DNA from: Armatimonadota bacterium
Lineage (GTDB): Bacteria > Armatimonadota > Zipacnadia > JAUWAU01
Direction: 5' to 3'
Length of the DNA: 64,000 nt
NCBI GenBank assembly: GCA_030601885.1
Contig: JAUWAU010000006.1
Coordinates: 124,001 to 188,000 of the forward strand
The notes below the pieces were generated by a model. That model was not told where the DNA came from, ran no database searches, and saw only the letters and a list, made by a program, of their open reading frames with translations. Shown piece after piece: positions 17,905 to 25,931 of this stretch (the first letter of the stretch is position 1; the number at the start of each line of letters is the position of its first letter). The position numbers and the translations under genes were made by a program.

Positions 17905-19368
17905 ATGAACAGGCGCAGCTTCCTGAAAGCAACCGGACTGAGCGCGACGGCGCTTCCACTCGCTCGCCACTTGTCACTCGCCGCCGGTGAGCCGCCGAGG
18001 CCGAATATCCTCTGGATCATGGCGGAGGACATCTGTCCCGATCTTTCGTGCTACGGCGCCAAGGGCGTGCACACACCACACCTCGACAAGCTCGCCTCCG
18101 AGGGTGTTCGTTTCACGAACGCCTTCACGACAGGCGCCGTCTGTTCGGCGTCGCGTTCCGCGATGATAACCGGCTTCCACCAGAACTACATCGGCGCTCA
18201 TCAGCATCGTACTCCGAAGAACGACAAGAAGCCGCTGCCGTACGGTATCAAGCCCATTCCGCACCTGCTGGAAGAGGCCGGCTATTACACTTGCCTCATG
18301 GACAGGAAGACCGACTGCAACTTCGTCACCGACCGGCCCTTCTTCGTGGGCAAGGACTGGAAAGAGCGCAAAGCCGACCAGCCGTTTTTCGCTCAATACA
18401 CGTCTCACGGCACCCATCGTAGGTGGAATCGTGATCCCGAGCGCCCCATAGATATCAAGGATGTTGAAATCCCCCCGTATTACCCGGACAACGACTACGT
18501 GCGCCGGGACTGGACCAACGGCCTCGAGCAGATCCAGCTCATGGACCGTGACGTTGGGAGCTTGCTCCGGAGACTTGACGACGAAGGCCTCGCCGACAAC
18601 ACTGCCGTCTTCTTCATTGGCGACCATGGTCGCTGCCACATTCGCGGAAAGCAGTTCCTCTACGACGGCGGAATACATATTCCCATGATGATGCGCTGGC
18701 CGGGCACGGTTCAGCCGGGCCAGGTGTCCGACGATATGGTGATGAGCATCGACATATGCGCCACCATCCTGAACGTTGCCGGCGTCACGCCGCCGCACGA
18801 GCTGCACGGCGAGGACCTGCTTCGGCCGAACAGGTCCGAGAGAGAGTACGTGTTTGCCGCGCGCGGCAAGATGGATTCCACGCACGACGCCATGCGCGCA
18901 ATCCGCTCAAAAGACTTCAAGTACATCCTGAACCTGATGCCGGAGAGGGCCTATTGTCAGCTCAACGAGTACAAGGAGCGGATGTACCCGATGCTTGCCC
19001 TCATGAACGTTATGAACATGAAAGGCGAGCTGACTCCCGAGCAGGCGCACTTCATGGCCGCCAAAAAGTCGCAAGAGGAGCTCTACGACCTCCGCACGGA
19101 CCCGCACGAGGTGCACAACGTCGCGTCTGCCCCCGCGTACCAGGACACCAAGAGAAAGCTCCGCGCCGAGCTGGAGAAATGGCGCGAGAAGATCAAGGAC
19201 CAGGGTGTCAGCGACGAGTTCCGCCAGGGAGGCTGGCCATCAACCTATCCGACGAGGACGCTGGAGGAATGGGAAGCGAAGGTCGAAGAGTGGAGAGCCT
19301 ACCTCTTCGACGGCGCCCCCCACCCGCGCACGAAGGAGAACATTCACGGAAGCCGAAGTGGGCCATGA
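17905..19368 (+). CDS. Tat-exported type I sulfatase (SGSH-like)
   Basis: A 487-residue sulfatase starting at 17905. The N-terminus MNRRSFLKATG is a twin-arginine signal. The alkaline-phosphatase-type fold begins with PNILWIMAEDICPDLSCYG (metal-binding Asp). Cys80 lies in CSASRSAMITG, which fits the formylglycine-conversion pattern CxAxR, so the enzyme should be matured by an FGE or anSME activity not encoded here. A later FFIGDHGR supplies further metal ligands. The closest family by length and motifs is the N-sulfoglucosamine sulfohydrolase-like group, acting on sulfated sugars. The gene is divergent from the alcohol dehydrogenase and followed by a small secreted protein gene. Confidence 0.9.
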   Translation: MNRRSFLKATGLSATALPLARHLSLAAGEPPRPNILWIMAEDICPDLSCYGAKGVHTPHLDKLASEGVRFTNAFTTGAVCSASRSAMITGFHQNYIGAHQHRTPKNDKKPLPYGIKPIPHLLEEAGYYTCLMDRKTDCNFVTDRPFFVGKDWKERKADQPFFAQYTSHGTHRRWNRDPERPIDIKDVEIPPYYPDNDYVRRDWTNGLEQIQLMDRDVGSLLRRLDDEGLADNTAVFFIGDHGRCHIRGKQFLYDGGIHIPMMMRWPGTVQPGQVSDDMVMSIDICATILNVAGVTPPHELHGEDLLRPNRSEREYVFAARGKMDSTHDAMRAIRSKDFKYILNLMPERAYCQLNEYKERMYPMLALMNVMNMKGELTPEQAHFMAAKKSQEELYDLRTDPHEVHNVASAPAYQDTKRKLRAELEKWREKIKDQGVSDEFRQGGWPSTYPTRTLEEWEAKVEEWRAYLFDGAPHPRTKENIHGSRSGP

Positions 19369-19429
19369 ATGCAGGTGTACCTTCGTTGATGTGCCAACGT
19401 CGGTTACATCAAGAGACAGGAGGCTGAAC

Positions 19430-20104
19430 ATGAAACGCGCATTTGTAGTGTCGATGGGTATCGTGCTGGCGGCTGCAGTGGTTTGCTCAGTTTCGGCGTG
19501 GGCTCAGGACGCGGAGTACAGCCTGAAGGACTACATGCCGCAGACGGTCGGATCGAAATGGACCATGAAATCCTCCGGCGGCGAAGGTGATGAGACGGTC
19601 ACCTACGAGGTCCTCAAAGCCCGCGACGTGAACGGGCAACAGGCGATGCCGATCGTGAGAAAGACGGCGGACGGCAGCATCAGGTCCGGAACGTTGGAAT
19701 CGGTCAGCGCCGAGAAGCTGATCATCTTCGGGTCCATGTTCGCGCGCCGAGGGGATCAAGCAGACGCCCAGCCGATGACGATGCTGTACGAGCCGGCGGC
19801 GAGCTTCCCGGGAAAGATGCGTGTGGGGCAGAGCGAGGAAGCGAAGGTCAAGGTCAAGAGGGGCGAGCGAGAGTTCGACATCACCATGAAGCTCGAGCTT
19901 GCCTCGGTCGAGACGGTAACCGTGCCCAAGGGCACCTTTGAGGACTGCCTGAAGCTGGTCTATACGCGTTCGTTCGGGCGCGGGGAGATGAAGCGCACGA
20001 TCTGGTACGCCAAGGGAGTTGGGATGGTGAAGACGCACCGCACCGCGCGGGGCGACCGGCCGCCCACCACGACCGAGCTGACCGACTATAAGTTGGCGCA
20101 GTGA
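19430..20104 (+). CDS. Secreted protein of unknown function (DUF3108-like)
   Basis: A 224-residue protein. The start at 19430 is set by AGGAGG 7 bases upstream and by a clean signal peptide (MKRAFVVSMGIVLAAAVVCSVSAWA). The mature part opens with YSLKDYMPQTVGSKWTMKSSG and is predicted mostly beta, ending with GTFEDCLKLVYTRSFGRGEMKRTIWYAKGVG. This layout (a total-measure beta sandwich closing with a YAKGVG turn) resembles the DUF3108 and related secreted lipid/protein-binding families, but I cannot name it firmly. It stands between the sulfatase and a MITE-like element. Confidence 0.7.
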   Translation: MKRAFVVSMGIVLAAAVVCSVSAWAQDAEYSLKDYMPQTVGSKWTMKSSGGEGDETVTYEVLKARDVNGQQAMPIVRKTADGSIRSGTLESVSAEKLIIFGSMFARRGDQADAQPMTMLYEPAASFPGKMRVGQSEEAKVKVKRGEREFDITMKLELASVETVTVPKGTFEDCLKLVYTRSFGRGEMKRTIWYAKGVGMVKTHRTARGDRPPTTTELTDYKLAQ

Positions 20105-20124
20105 GACGGCCGTCTGATAATAGG

Positions 20125-20323
20125 GACAGTCGGGGCTGTTGAAAAACCCGGGCGCCGGCGGCTCGTCGTCTGGCCACCGCCCGCCCACCGCGTAGGTCGG
20201 CCTTCCGCCTTCGCGAGAGGGACGAAGCTTCGGCGGAGTCCCTTCCAGGCCGACATCGCGGGCTCGAAAGCCCGCGCTACGCGAACGGGCGTGTAGCCTG
20301 GGTTTTTCAACAGCCCCACTGTC
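20125..20323. mobile_element. MITE-like element with 18-base inverted ends
   Basis: The end GGGGCTGTTGAAAAACCC (20132-20149) recurs as an exact reverse complement at 20300-20317. Similarity continues outward (GACAGT on both sides, one base offset). The interior has nested palindromes, including GCGGGCT-CGAA-AGCCCGC. No open frame in it encodes a transposase, so it is a non-autonomous element of about 200 bases. The interior resembles the repeat at 60914-60958 (CGTAGGT..., ...CTACGCG). Ends beginning GGGCTGTTGAAAAA occur on some insertion sequences; the parent element is not in this window. Confidence 0.65.
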
Positions 20324-20374
20324 TCCGGTATTTCTATGTGGCTGCCGTACACCTCGGAGGGGCAATCACCTACC

Positions 20375-21598
20375 ATGACCCTACAGAGCCAGCGCGAGCG
20401 CGCCACGATCCGCAAGCTCGCCACACAGCTCGCCGAGCGCGCCGCCAGCGACGAGTACGCTGCGCGACGCCAACGGTGGCGGGCCGTGAATGCCCTCCGG
20501 AGGCCCGACAGGGCTCCGGTGTGGTGCCGCCCGGTGGGCTGTTGGCAGGAGCTGATCCCGCCTGAGAGCCTCGAGTGCCAGGACTCGTGGCACCGGCGGA
20601 TCGAGCTGACGCTGCGGCAGCACCTCTACAAAGACTCCATCGGCGACGATTCGATAGTCGAGCCGTGGTGGGGCGTTTCCGCCGTGTTCGACCGCGACCA
20701 GCAGTACACGTGGGGCATGGAAACCGGCCGGCTGATCGGGGAAACCGACGTCGGCGGCTGGCGCTACGACACGCCCATCAAAACGGAAGAGGACTTCGAG
20801 AAGGTCTCCGTTCCCACGTACACTTATAATGAGCGAAAGACCAACGAGGCGCTGGAGCGCATGGCCGAGCTGCTCGGGGACATCGTGCCGGTGCGCCTGA
20901 CCTGCGGCTCGCCGCTCGGCGCGGGACTCGGCGGCGCGGTGGATAAGCTCCGCGGGATGGGAACGATGATGCTCGATCTGGCCGAGCGCCCCCACGTAAT
21001 GCACCGGCTCGTGCGGACGCTGCTCGAGGGCACTCTCCGGGCGATGCGAACGGTGGAAGACACCGGGCTGCTGACGCCGAACACGTACGGGCCGATGTTC
21101 TGCAGCGATCCCATCAATGCAGCGCCCGAGAACGGCAAGGTGCGCTTCGAGAACCTGTGGTGCGTGGCGAACAGCCAGGAGTTCGACCTGGTATCGCCGG
21201 CGATGTGGGAGCAGTTCCTGCTCAACTACCAGATGCCGATCCTCCAGCAGTACGGCCTGGTGCAGTACGGGTGCTGTGAGAACCTGACGCAGAAGATCGA
21301 CGGCGTGCTGCGCATTCCGAACCTGCGGGTGTTCGTCTGCTCGGCCTGGACCGACGTGGACAAGGTGATCGCCGCCTGCCAGGATCGCTACACCATCATG
21401 TGGCGGCAGAAGGCGACGGACGTCGTCTTCGCGACGGACATGGGGCCAATCCGCGCGCACCTTGAGGAGGGCATGCGGAAGCTGCAAGGCTGCTACTACC
21501 AGGTGGTGCTGCGGGAGCTGCAGACGCTGAACGGCCGCCCGGAGCGGCTGCGCGAGTGGGTGCGGACGGCTATCGAGGTGGCGGAGAACTATGCCTGA
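20375..21598 (+). CDS. Uroporphyrinogen-decarboxylase-like (UROD/MtaA family) protein
   Basis: A 407-residue protein of the UROD TIM-barrel superfamily, whose members other than HemE include methyltransferases acting on methylated corrinoids and many uncharacterised proteins in carbohydrate-rich genomes. Visible: an N-terminal helical region with RRQRWRAVNALRRPDRAPVW, the VRLTCGSPLGAG segment, and C-terminal YGCCENLTQKIDGVLRIPNLRVFVCSAW and MWRQKATDVVF. The ATG at 20375 is chosen over one at 20336. Both are weakly supported, since a GGAGGGG lies about 15 bases ahead of the chosen one. This protein is not a classic heme-biosynthesis HemE; its substrate is unknown. Confidence 0.8.
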   Translation: MTLQSQRERATIRKLATQLAERAASDEYAARRQRWRAVNALRRPDRAPVWCRPVGCWQELIPPESLECQDSWHRRIELTLRQHLYKDSIGDDSIVEPWWGVSAVFDRDQQYTWGMETGRLIGETDVGGWRYDTPIKTEEDFEKVSVPTYTYNERKTNEALERMAELLGDIVPVRLTCGSPLGAGLGGAVDKLRGMGTMMLDLAERPHVMHRLVRTLLEGTLRAMRTVEDTGLLTPNTYGPMFCSDPINAAPENGKVRFENLWCVANSQEFDLVSPAMWEQFLLNYQMPILQQYGLVQYGCCENLTQKIDGVLRIPNLRVFVCSAWTDVDKVIAACQDRYTIMWRQKATDVVFATDMGPIRAHLEEGMRKLQGCYYQVVLRELQTLNGRPERLREWVRTAIEVAENYA

Positions 21599-21716
21599 GC
21601 CCGCTGAGTGCGGCAGGTGCGACGGCTGCGAAACACGCAAGACGGCATGGCGCTGATGTGGCCAGTTGTGCTATTATGCTGCAGAGGATGTCTGGTCCGG
21701 AAGGGGATGGAGGCTG

Positions 21717-22730
21717 GTGAGTCACGGGGAAGCCGTCGAATTCATCGGCAACTGGTTCTCGCAATTCCCCGCGGACGTGGTTACGTGCCTCCTCGTTGTC
21801 GTCGGCTTCTTCGCGGTAGTCGGCGATCGCTCCGTCGACTTCCTGCGCGGCCTGCCGGAGTTCGAGCACAAGGCCGAGATGCTCTGGGGGGCCAGGTGGC
21901 TCTGGGCAGTGATGCTCGCCATACCGACGGTCGCCTACCTCGTCATGTACGAGGGCATCACTCGCACCGCATATCCGGTCACGAGCGTGCTGGCGGCCCT
22001 GCTCATCTTCCAGTTTGGGTTCGTAGTCCTGTTGCCTCTGTTGGGGGATCAGGCAGCGGGCTGCTTTGCGGTGCTCGACTTGGTCGGCGCCTGGTTCAAG
22101 CGCAAGCCCTTCGACGTCAGTGCGTGGATAGCGCATGAACAGGAGAAACTCAAGCGGCAGCGGCTGTACGCGGCCATGGGGGCACTCGGGTTCGTGATGT
22201 CCGGGCTGCTCAGCTACGGGCAGCTCTCGCGGAGCTATCGGGTCGAGCGGGAGATAGCGGAACTGTATCGGGGTCTGCCGCTGGTGATCGTCCTCAAGCA
22301 GGAGTTGCATTCGCTGCTGGTCGAGGGTGTGTTCATCGAGAGGGCTCTGACGCGCGAGCCGTATGAGCTGGTTGTGCGGGTGCGGCGAGACACGACAGCG
22401 AAGCAGGCCGATGATGTGGCGCGTCGGACGGAGCGGGCACTCGCGAGCCTTGGCGAGCCACGCCAGTGGCTCATCCACGTGGTACGTCGGGGCGAGAAGG
22501 CTCGACAGAGGGAGGCCTTGACCGAGAGCATGTATGTTCCGCACGTGAGGCCGAAGGCGTCCCCGTCGAGCCGGGCGGCGCCGAGCCGGGAACCCGAGCG
22601 TCAGGATGCCAGCCGGGGTCCGGCCGGGATAGGCAGCCGCGCCCCGCAGGGACGCGAGTTTGCGACGGAGCGCGGTATGATGGACAGTCCTCGGCGGACA
22701 CGGGAAGAGGTGGGAGCGCATGCCTCCTGA
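21717..22730 (+). CDS. Multi-pass membrane protein, tandem paralog A
   Basis: A 337-residue protein of unknown family. Start taken as the GTG at 21717, with AGGGG about 10 bases upstream. Four hydrophobic stretches are visible (VTCLLVVVGFFAVVG, LWAVMLAIPTVAYLVMY, VLAALLIFQFGFVVLLPLLG and AAMGALGFVMSGLLSYG), then a soluble region and a basic, low-complexity tail. The motif FLRGLPEFEHKAEMLWGARW reappears in the next gene as FIRGMPDFEHRPQMLWGAKW, as does the layout and the C-terminal EPYELVVRVRR. The two genes overlap by 11 bases and are tandem duplicates. Function unknown. Confidence 0.75.
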   Translation: MSHGEAVEFIGNWFSQFPADVVTCLLVVVGFFAVVGDRSVDFLRGLPEFEHKAEMLWGARWLWAVMLAIPTVAYLVMYEGITRTAYPVTSVLAALLIFQFGFVVLLPLLGDQAAGCFAVLDLVGAWFKRKPFDVSAWIAHEQEKLKRQRLYAAMGALGFVMSGLLSYGQLSRSYRVEREIAELYRGLPLVIVLKQELHSLLVEGVFIERALTREPYELVVRVRRDTTAKQADDVARRTERALASLGEPRQWLIHVVRRGEKARQREALTESMYVPHVRPKASPSSRAAPSREPERQDASRGPAGIGSRAPQGREFATERGMMDSPRRTREEVGAHAS

Positions 22731-23556
22731 GCAAGTGGCAGCATTTGGTCGAGCGTGGTTGTTTAGCTCCGCCGAGTACTTGACGTTGTCCGTGGTCGTC
22801 TTCGCTGGCTTTCTTCCGGTCATCGGGCTCCTCTCGCTCCGGTTCATCCGTGGGATGCCAGACTTCGAACACAGGCCACAGATGCTTTGGGGGGCGAAGT
22901 GGTTGTCGGTCGTCCCGCTTGGCGCCGTGGCGACTGCCAACCTCGCCATGTACTTCGGGCTGGGACGCACGCCATACCCCAGGACGAGTTTCTTCATTGG
23001 CTTGGCTACGTTTGTGTTCGTCACGTCGCTCCCCCATCTGCGCGATCAAGCACTCGGACTCAGGGCGGCGGCGATTCCCATCTGGAGCGGGGGACGGCCA
23101 TTCGACTTTGATTCGTGGCTTGCCCGTGAACGCCGGGCGCGCGCGAAGGAGCGGCGCTATGGGCTGCTGATGACGGGAGTAGCCATCGTGTGCGCTGCGG
23201 TGCTCATCTACTATGCGGTGGGAGCCTATCCCTCAGAGAGGATTTGGGCCGAGCATCGGCGCACGGAGCTTCTGGTCGAGAGCATTGGGCGCGATGTGGC
23301 CTCCCCGCTTGTCGAGTACGTGTTCAGGACGCCGCCTTATCTCGCGAGCGACCCGTATGAAGTGGTGATCACACTGCGCAAGCGTGCGAGCCAGGCGGAG
23401 GCGCAGGCGCTGCTTGGTCGCTGGCAGCAGGGCTTCGCGGCGCTGGCGGAGGCCAACAGGTGGCGGATTGAGATTCAGCGTCGCGGAGAGAGACCCATGG
23501 ACAGGGAGCCCTTGGCCACAGGCCTCTATGACGCCGGCATCATGCGTGCCGGGTAA
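22720..23556 (+). CDS. Multi-pass membrane protein, tandem paralog B
   Basis: A 278-residue paralog of the preceding gene, whose start lies 11 bases inside it, suggesting coupled translation. It shares four hydrophobic helices, the FIRGMPDFEHRPQMLWGAKW motif, SLPHLRDQALGL (compare LLPLLGDQAAG in the partner), PFDFDSWLARERR (compare PFDVSAWIAHEQE) and a C-terminal soluble domain with DPYEVVITLRKR. It lacks the low-complexity tail of the partner. Conserved charged motifs between the helices suggest a defined, but unknown, membrane function, possibly as a heterodimer with the partner. Confidence 0.75.
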   Translation: MPPEQVAAFGRAWLFSSAEYLTLSVVVFAGFLPVIGLLSLRFIRGMPDFEHRPQMLWGAKWLSVVPLGAVATANLAMYFGLGRTPYPRTSFFIGLATFVFVTSLPHLRDQALGLRAAAIPIWSGGRPFDFDSWLARERRARAKERRYGLLMTGVAIVCAAVLIYYAVGAYPSERIWAEHRRTELLVESIGRDVASPLVEYVFRTPPYLASDPYEVVITLRKRASQAEAQALLGRWQQGFAALAEANRWRIEIQRRGERPMDREPLATGLYDAGIMRAG

Positions 23557-23629
23557 ACCTGCCGCCCGATGTCCATCGTCGCCCGAGTCCCGGCACCATC
23601 CAGCGCTTGCCGGAGTGTGGCGTGGGAGT

Positions 23630-23860
23630 CTACCCAGCGTACTCGTACACCGGCACGGTGATCTGAGCTTTCGCCGGGGTCCCAGTTTCCGCGACCCCGG
23701 CCATCCGGTCGTACACATCCGGCCGCAAGTACTCCTCGCCACATTCCTCACACACGCCCGCGGGGACCCCCTCGAACACCACCAGCTTATCGCCCCAGCG
23801 GAAGTCCACACGCACGGCCCGCTCAACCATCTCACCCCCGCACGTCGAACATCGACTCAT
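23630..23860 (-). CDS. YgiT-type zinc finger protein (antitoxin-like), orphan
   Basis: A 76-residue protein with CSTCGGEM near the N-terminus and GVPAGVCEECGEEYLRPDV in the middle, the two CxxC knuckles of the MqsA/YgiT N-terminal zinc finger family. Members are usually antitoxins paired with a small toxin gene just upstream, often DUF4258. Here the upstream DNA (23861-24088) is occupied by palindromic repeats and no toxin frame is visible, so it is an orphan. The C-terminal DNA-binding helix-turn-helix of full MqsA is absent. Confidence 0.75.
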   Translation of the reverse strand: MSRCSTCGGEMVERAVRVDFRWGDKLVVFEGVPAGVCEECGEEYLRPDVYDRMAGVAETGTPAKAQITVPVYEYAG

Positions 23861-23905
23861 GATGGTGGCTTGTCACCTCCTTCGCCGCCACGCCGCCGGA
23901 CGGAA

Positions 23906-23929
23906 GCACGGGTAGCAAGCTACCCGTGC
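23906..23929. repeat. Perfect palindromic repeat, family A
   Basis: GCACGGGTAGC, AA, then the exact reverse complement, followed by CACAC. The same unit occurs at 40593-40614 and with one mismatch at 23993-24014. All copies lie between genes and are flanked by TGTGGCAC-type sequence. Confidence 0.8.
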
Positions 23930-23953
23930 CACACACCCAGCAGCACGCTGTGG

Positions 23954-23976
23954 CACGGCTTGCTCGTCAAGCCGTG
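23954..23976. repeat. Palindromic repeat, family B
   Basis: CACGGCTTG, a 5-base loop and CAAGCCGTG. A second copy with identical arms lies at 25882-25904 and a variant (GCACGGGTTG/CAACCCGTGC) at 40548-40572. In each the left arm is preceded by TGTGG. Confidence 0.8.
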
Positions 23977-23992
23977 TGGGCCTCAGGATGCA

Positions 23993-24061
23993 CACGGGCA
24001 GCAAGCTACCCGTGGCACACATGGGGCACCCAGTAGGAGCGACCCGGCGGGTCGCCCCTAC
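23993..24061. repeat. Further palindromic repeats in the same cluster
   Basis: A family A unit with one mismatch (23993-24014) is followed by an imperfect palindrome (24033-24061, GTAGGAGCGACCC and GGGTCGCCCCTAC). The latter is nearly the same as the repeat inside the GH2 gene at 7250-7278. Four palindromes are thus packed between the YgiT-type and ThuA genes. Confidence 0.75.
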
Positions 24062-24088
24062 GACTGGCCACTGACCACCGACCACTGC

Positions 24089-24733
24089 TCACTGACCACT
24101 GTCCTCCTCCGGCGTCCCCGCCCACTTGGCGCCCTGCTGCAGGAGCAGCTTGAACATCTCGTGCTGGCACGCGTCGCCGTTGTGGCCGAGCGCCAGCCAG
24201 AAGACTTTACCCTCGCCCCAGGACTTCGTCCAGGCGACCGGTAGGGCGTCGCCCTTCCACAGCGCCGTGGCGAGCACGTGCACGCGTGGGTCGTAGTCGG
24301 TGATGTACTGCTCGTCGGCGACGATGAACTCCTCGTCGAGGCCCTCGGTGATGCAGTGCTCGGCGTCCTTGATGCACACCTGGTACTCGCGGAATTTCGG
24401 GTGCGTCACGAAGTGCCCGCCGACCATGGCGCGGTACTCCGGGCACTCCCTGAAAGAGTCCGCCGCCGAGTGCACGCCCGCGTACCCCTTGCCCGAGGCG
24501 ACCCAGTTCAGCAAGCCGTTCTTCTGCGCGTCGGTGATCTCGCCCACCGTGTAGTAGAAGACGATGAGATCGTACGGATCCAGGCCTGGCGCCTCGAGGA
24601 CGGAGAGATCGTCGTTGACTCGCGTCAGGTCGAAGTCGCCGGCGGCGTTCAGCGCCTCCTCGATGGCGTCACCGCAGCCCTCCCAGTCGTGAATCTTTCC
24701 TCCAGTGAGCAGCAGCGTCTTTATCTTCGGCAT
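24089..24733 (-). CDS. ThuA-like domain protein
   Basis: A 214-residue protein starting at 24733, with AAAGGAG upstream. It has the ThuA fold, related to class I glutamine amidotransferases: MPKIKTLLLTGGKIHDWEG, YDLIVFYYTVGEITDAQKNGLLNWVASGKGYAGVHSA and the C-terminal GKVFWLALGHNGDACQHEMFKLLLQQGAKWA. ThuA domains are common in carbohydrate clusters (first linked to trehalose utilisation), but their biochemical role is not well fixed. The gene is divergent from the isomerase cluster, with 175 bases between starts, and may share its regulation. No signal peptide is present. Confidence 0.85.
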   Translation of the reverse strand: MPKIKTLLLTGGKIHDWEGCGDAIEEALNAAGDFDLTRVNDDLSVLEAPGLDPYDLIVFYYTVGEITDAQKNGLLNWVASGKGYAGVHSAADSFRECPEYRAMVGGHFVTHPKFREYQVCIKDAEHCITEGLDEEFIVADEQYITDYDPRVHVLATALWKGDALPVAWTKSWGEGKVFWLALGHNGDACQHEMFKLLLQQGAKWAGTPEEDSGQ

Positions 24734-24908
24734 GTCGGGTGCTCCTTTCGGAATACAGTTGCCAGGCATGGTTTCGCCATCGGCCGCACAATTCCTGGCT
24801 TCCGCTCGCTTTGGGGGCTTGCAGAGGGACTTTCCAGTGGCAGGCCGAATAGTGTGTCCGTGCCACAAGCGACCCGAGACAGGTGGCCACGATTGGGAGG
24901 GCGACACG

Positions 24909-25871
24909 GTGCTCAACGTTAAGTGCTCCATAAACGCGGCATTCCTGGGCAAGTGCCAGGACCGATTCTTTGCCTACGGGGAGGACCGGACGCTCGAGCA
25001 GAAGCTGGACCTGGTAGCGCAGATCGAAGGCGCGGACGGCGTGGAGCTGAAGCTGCCGCGCGACCTTGAGGATCCTGCGCCCGCCAAAGAGCTGCTCGCA
25101 AAGCACGGCCTGCCGCTCTCGGCCGTCAACGTCGATCTGAAGGGAAAGCCCGAGTGGCTCTACGGCTCGCTGACATCGACGCGCCCGGAGCGCCGCGCCG
25201 AGGCCGTGGCGCTGCTGAAGCGCGGCATGGACATCGCCGCCGATCTTGGCGCGCACCTCGTGACCTGCTGCCCCGTCGCCGACGGCTACGATTATCCGTT
25301 CCAGATGGACTACCGGGCCGCCTGGAGTCACTTCATCGACGGCATCCGCGAGGCCGCGGAGCATCGGGACGATGTGCGGCTGAGCCTCGAGTACCAGCCG
25401 ACCGATCCGCACCCGCACATTCTGCTGCGCAACGTGGGCACGGCGCTATACGTGTGCGAGCAAGTGGCGCTGCCGAACGTGGGCGTGACGCTCGACATTG
25501 GCCACAGCTTCATGGCGGGCGAGAATCCGGCCGAAGCGGTCTGTCTGCTGGTCCGCGACGACCGCCTGTTCTACATTCACACCGACGATTCGACGGGCGG
25601 CGGCGACTGGGACCTGCTCTCGGGCACCATGCACTTCTGGCACTTCCTGGAGCTGCTATATTACCTGGAGACCGTCGGCTACGATGGCTGGCTCGGAGCA
25701 GACATCTTCCCGCGGCAGTTCGATGCGGCGGCGGGGTTCAGCGCCAACATCCGATTGCTAAAACGCATGGCGGCGATCGTGGCTCGCCTGGACGCCGCGA
25801 AGCTGGCGTCAATGATGCGGTCCGAGGGCCAAGCGGCGCAGACGTTTGAGTACCTCAGCAGCGTACTGTGA
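24909..25871 (+). CDS. Sugar-phosphate isomerase/epimerase-like TIM barrel 1
   Basis: A 320-residue member of the xylose-isomerase-like TIM-barrel (AP endonuclease 2) family. The start is a GTG at 24909 with GGAGGG upstream. Key segments: DGVELKLPRDL, LVTCCPVADGYDYPFQMDY, LSLEYQPTDPHPH (metal-binding Glu), NVGVTLDIGHSFMAGE (Asp/His), FYIHTDDSTGGGDWDLLSG (Asp/His) and DGWLGADIFPR. It is paralogous to the gene that follows. With the acid-sugar kinase downstream it may isomerise an oxo-sugar or hydroxypyruvate-type intermediate, as OtnI does; this is inference. Confidence 0.87.
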   Translation: MLNVKCSINAAFLGKCQDRFFAYGEDRTLEQKLDLVAQIEGADGVELKLPRDLEDPAPAKELLAKHGLPLSAVNVDLKGKPEWLYGSLTSTRPERRAEAVALLKRGMDIAADLGAHLVTCCPVADGYDYPFQMDYRAAWSHFIDGIREAAEHRDDVRLSLEYQPTDPHPHILLRNVGTALYVCEQVALPNVGVTLDIGHSFMAGENPAEAVCLLVRDDRLFYIHTDDSTGGGDWDLLSGTMHFWHFLELLYYLETVGYDGWLGADIFPRQFDAAAGFSANIRLLKRMAAIVARLDAAKLASMMRSEGQAAQTFEYLSSVL

Positions 25872-25881
25872 CGATGTGTGG

Positions 25882-25904
25882 CACGGCTTGCTTGCCAAGC
25901 CGTG
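25882..25904. repeat. Palindromic repeat, family B, between paralogs
   Basis: CACGGCTTG, CTTGC loop, CAAGCCGTG, with TGTGG before it. It fills most of the 60-base gap between the two isomerase genes. Confidence 0.8.
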
Positions 25905-25931
25905 GATCCTCCGGCAGGGAGAGGGAACACC

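Noticed and set aside
20381..21640. Long minus-strand frame opposite the UROD-like gene
   Set aside because: High-GC shadow of the plus-strand gene with no ribosome-binding site and no protein-like motif.
23873..24085. Minus-strand frame of 70 codons upstream of the YgiT-type gene as a possible toxin
   Set aside because: It is composed of translated palindromic repeats.
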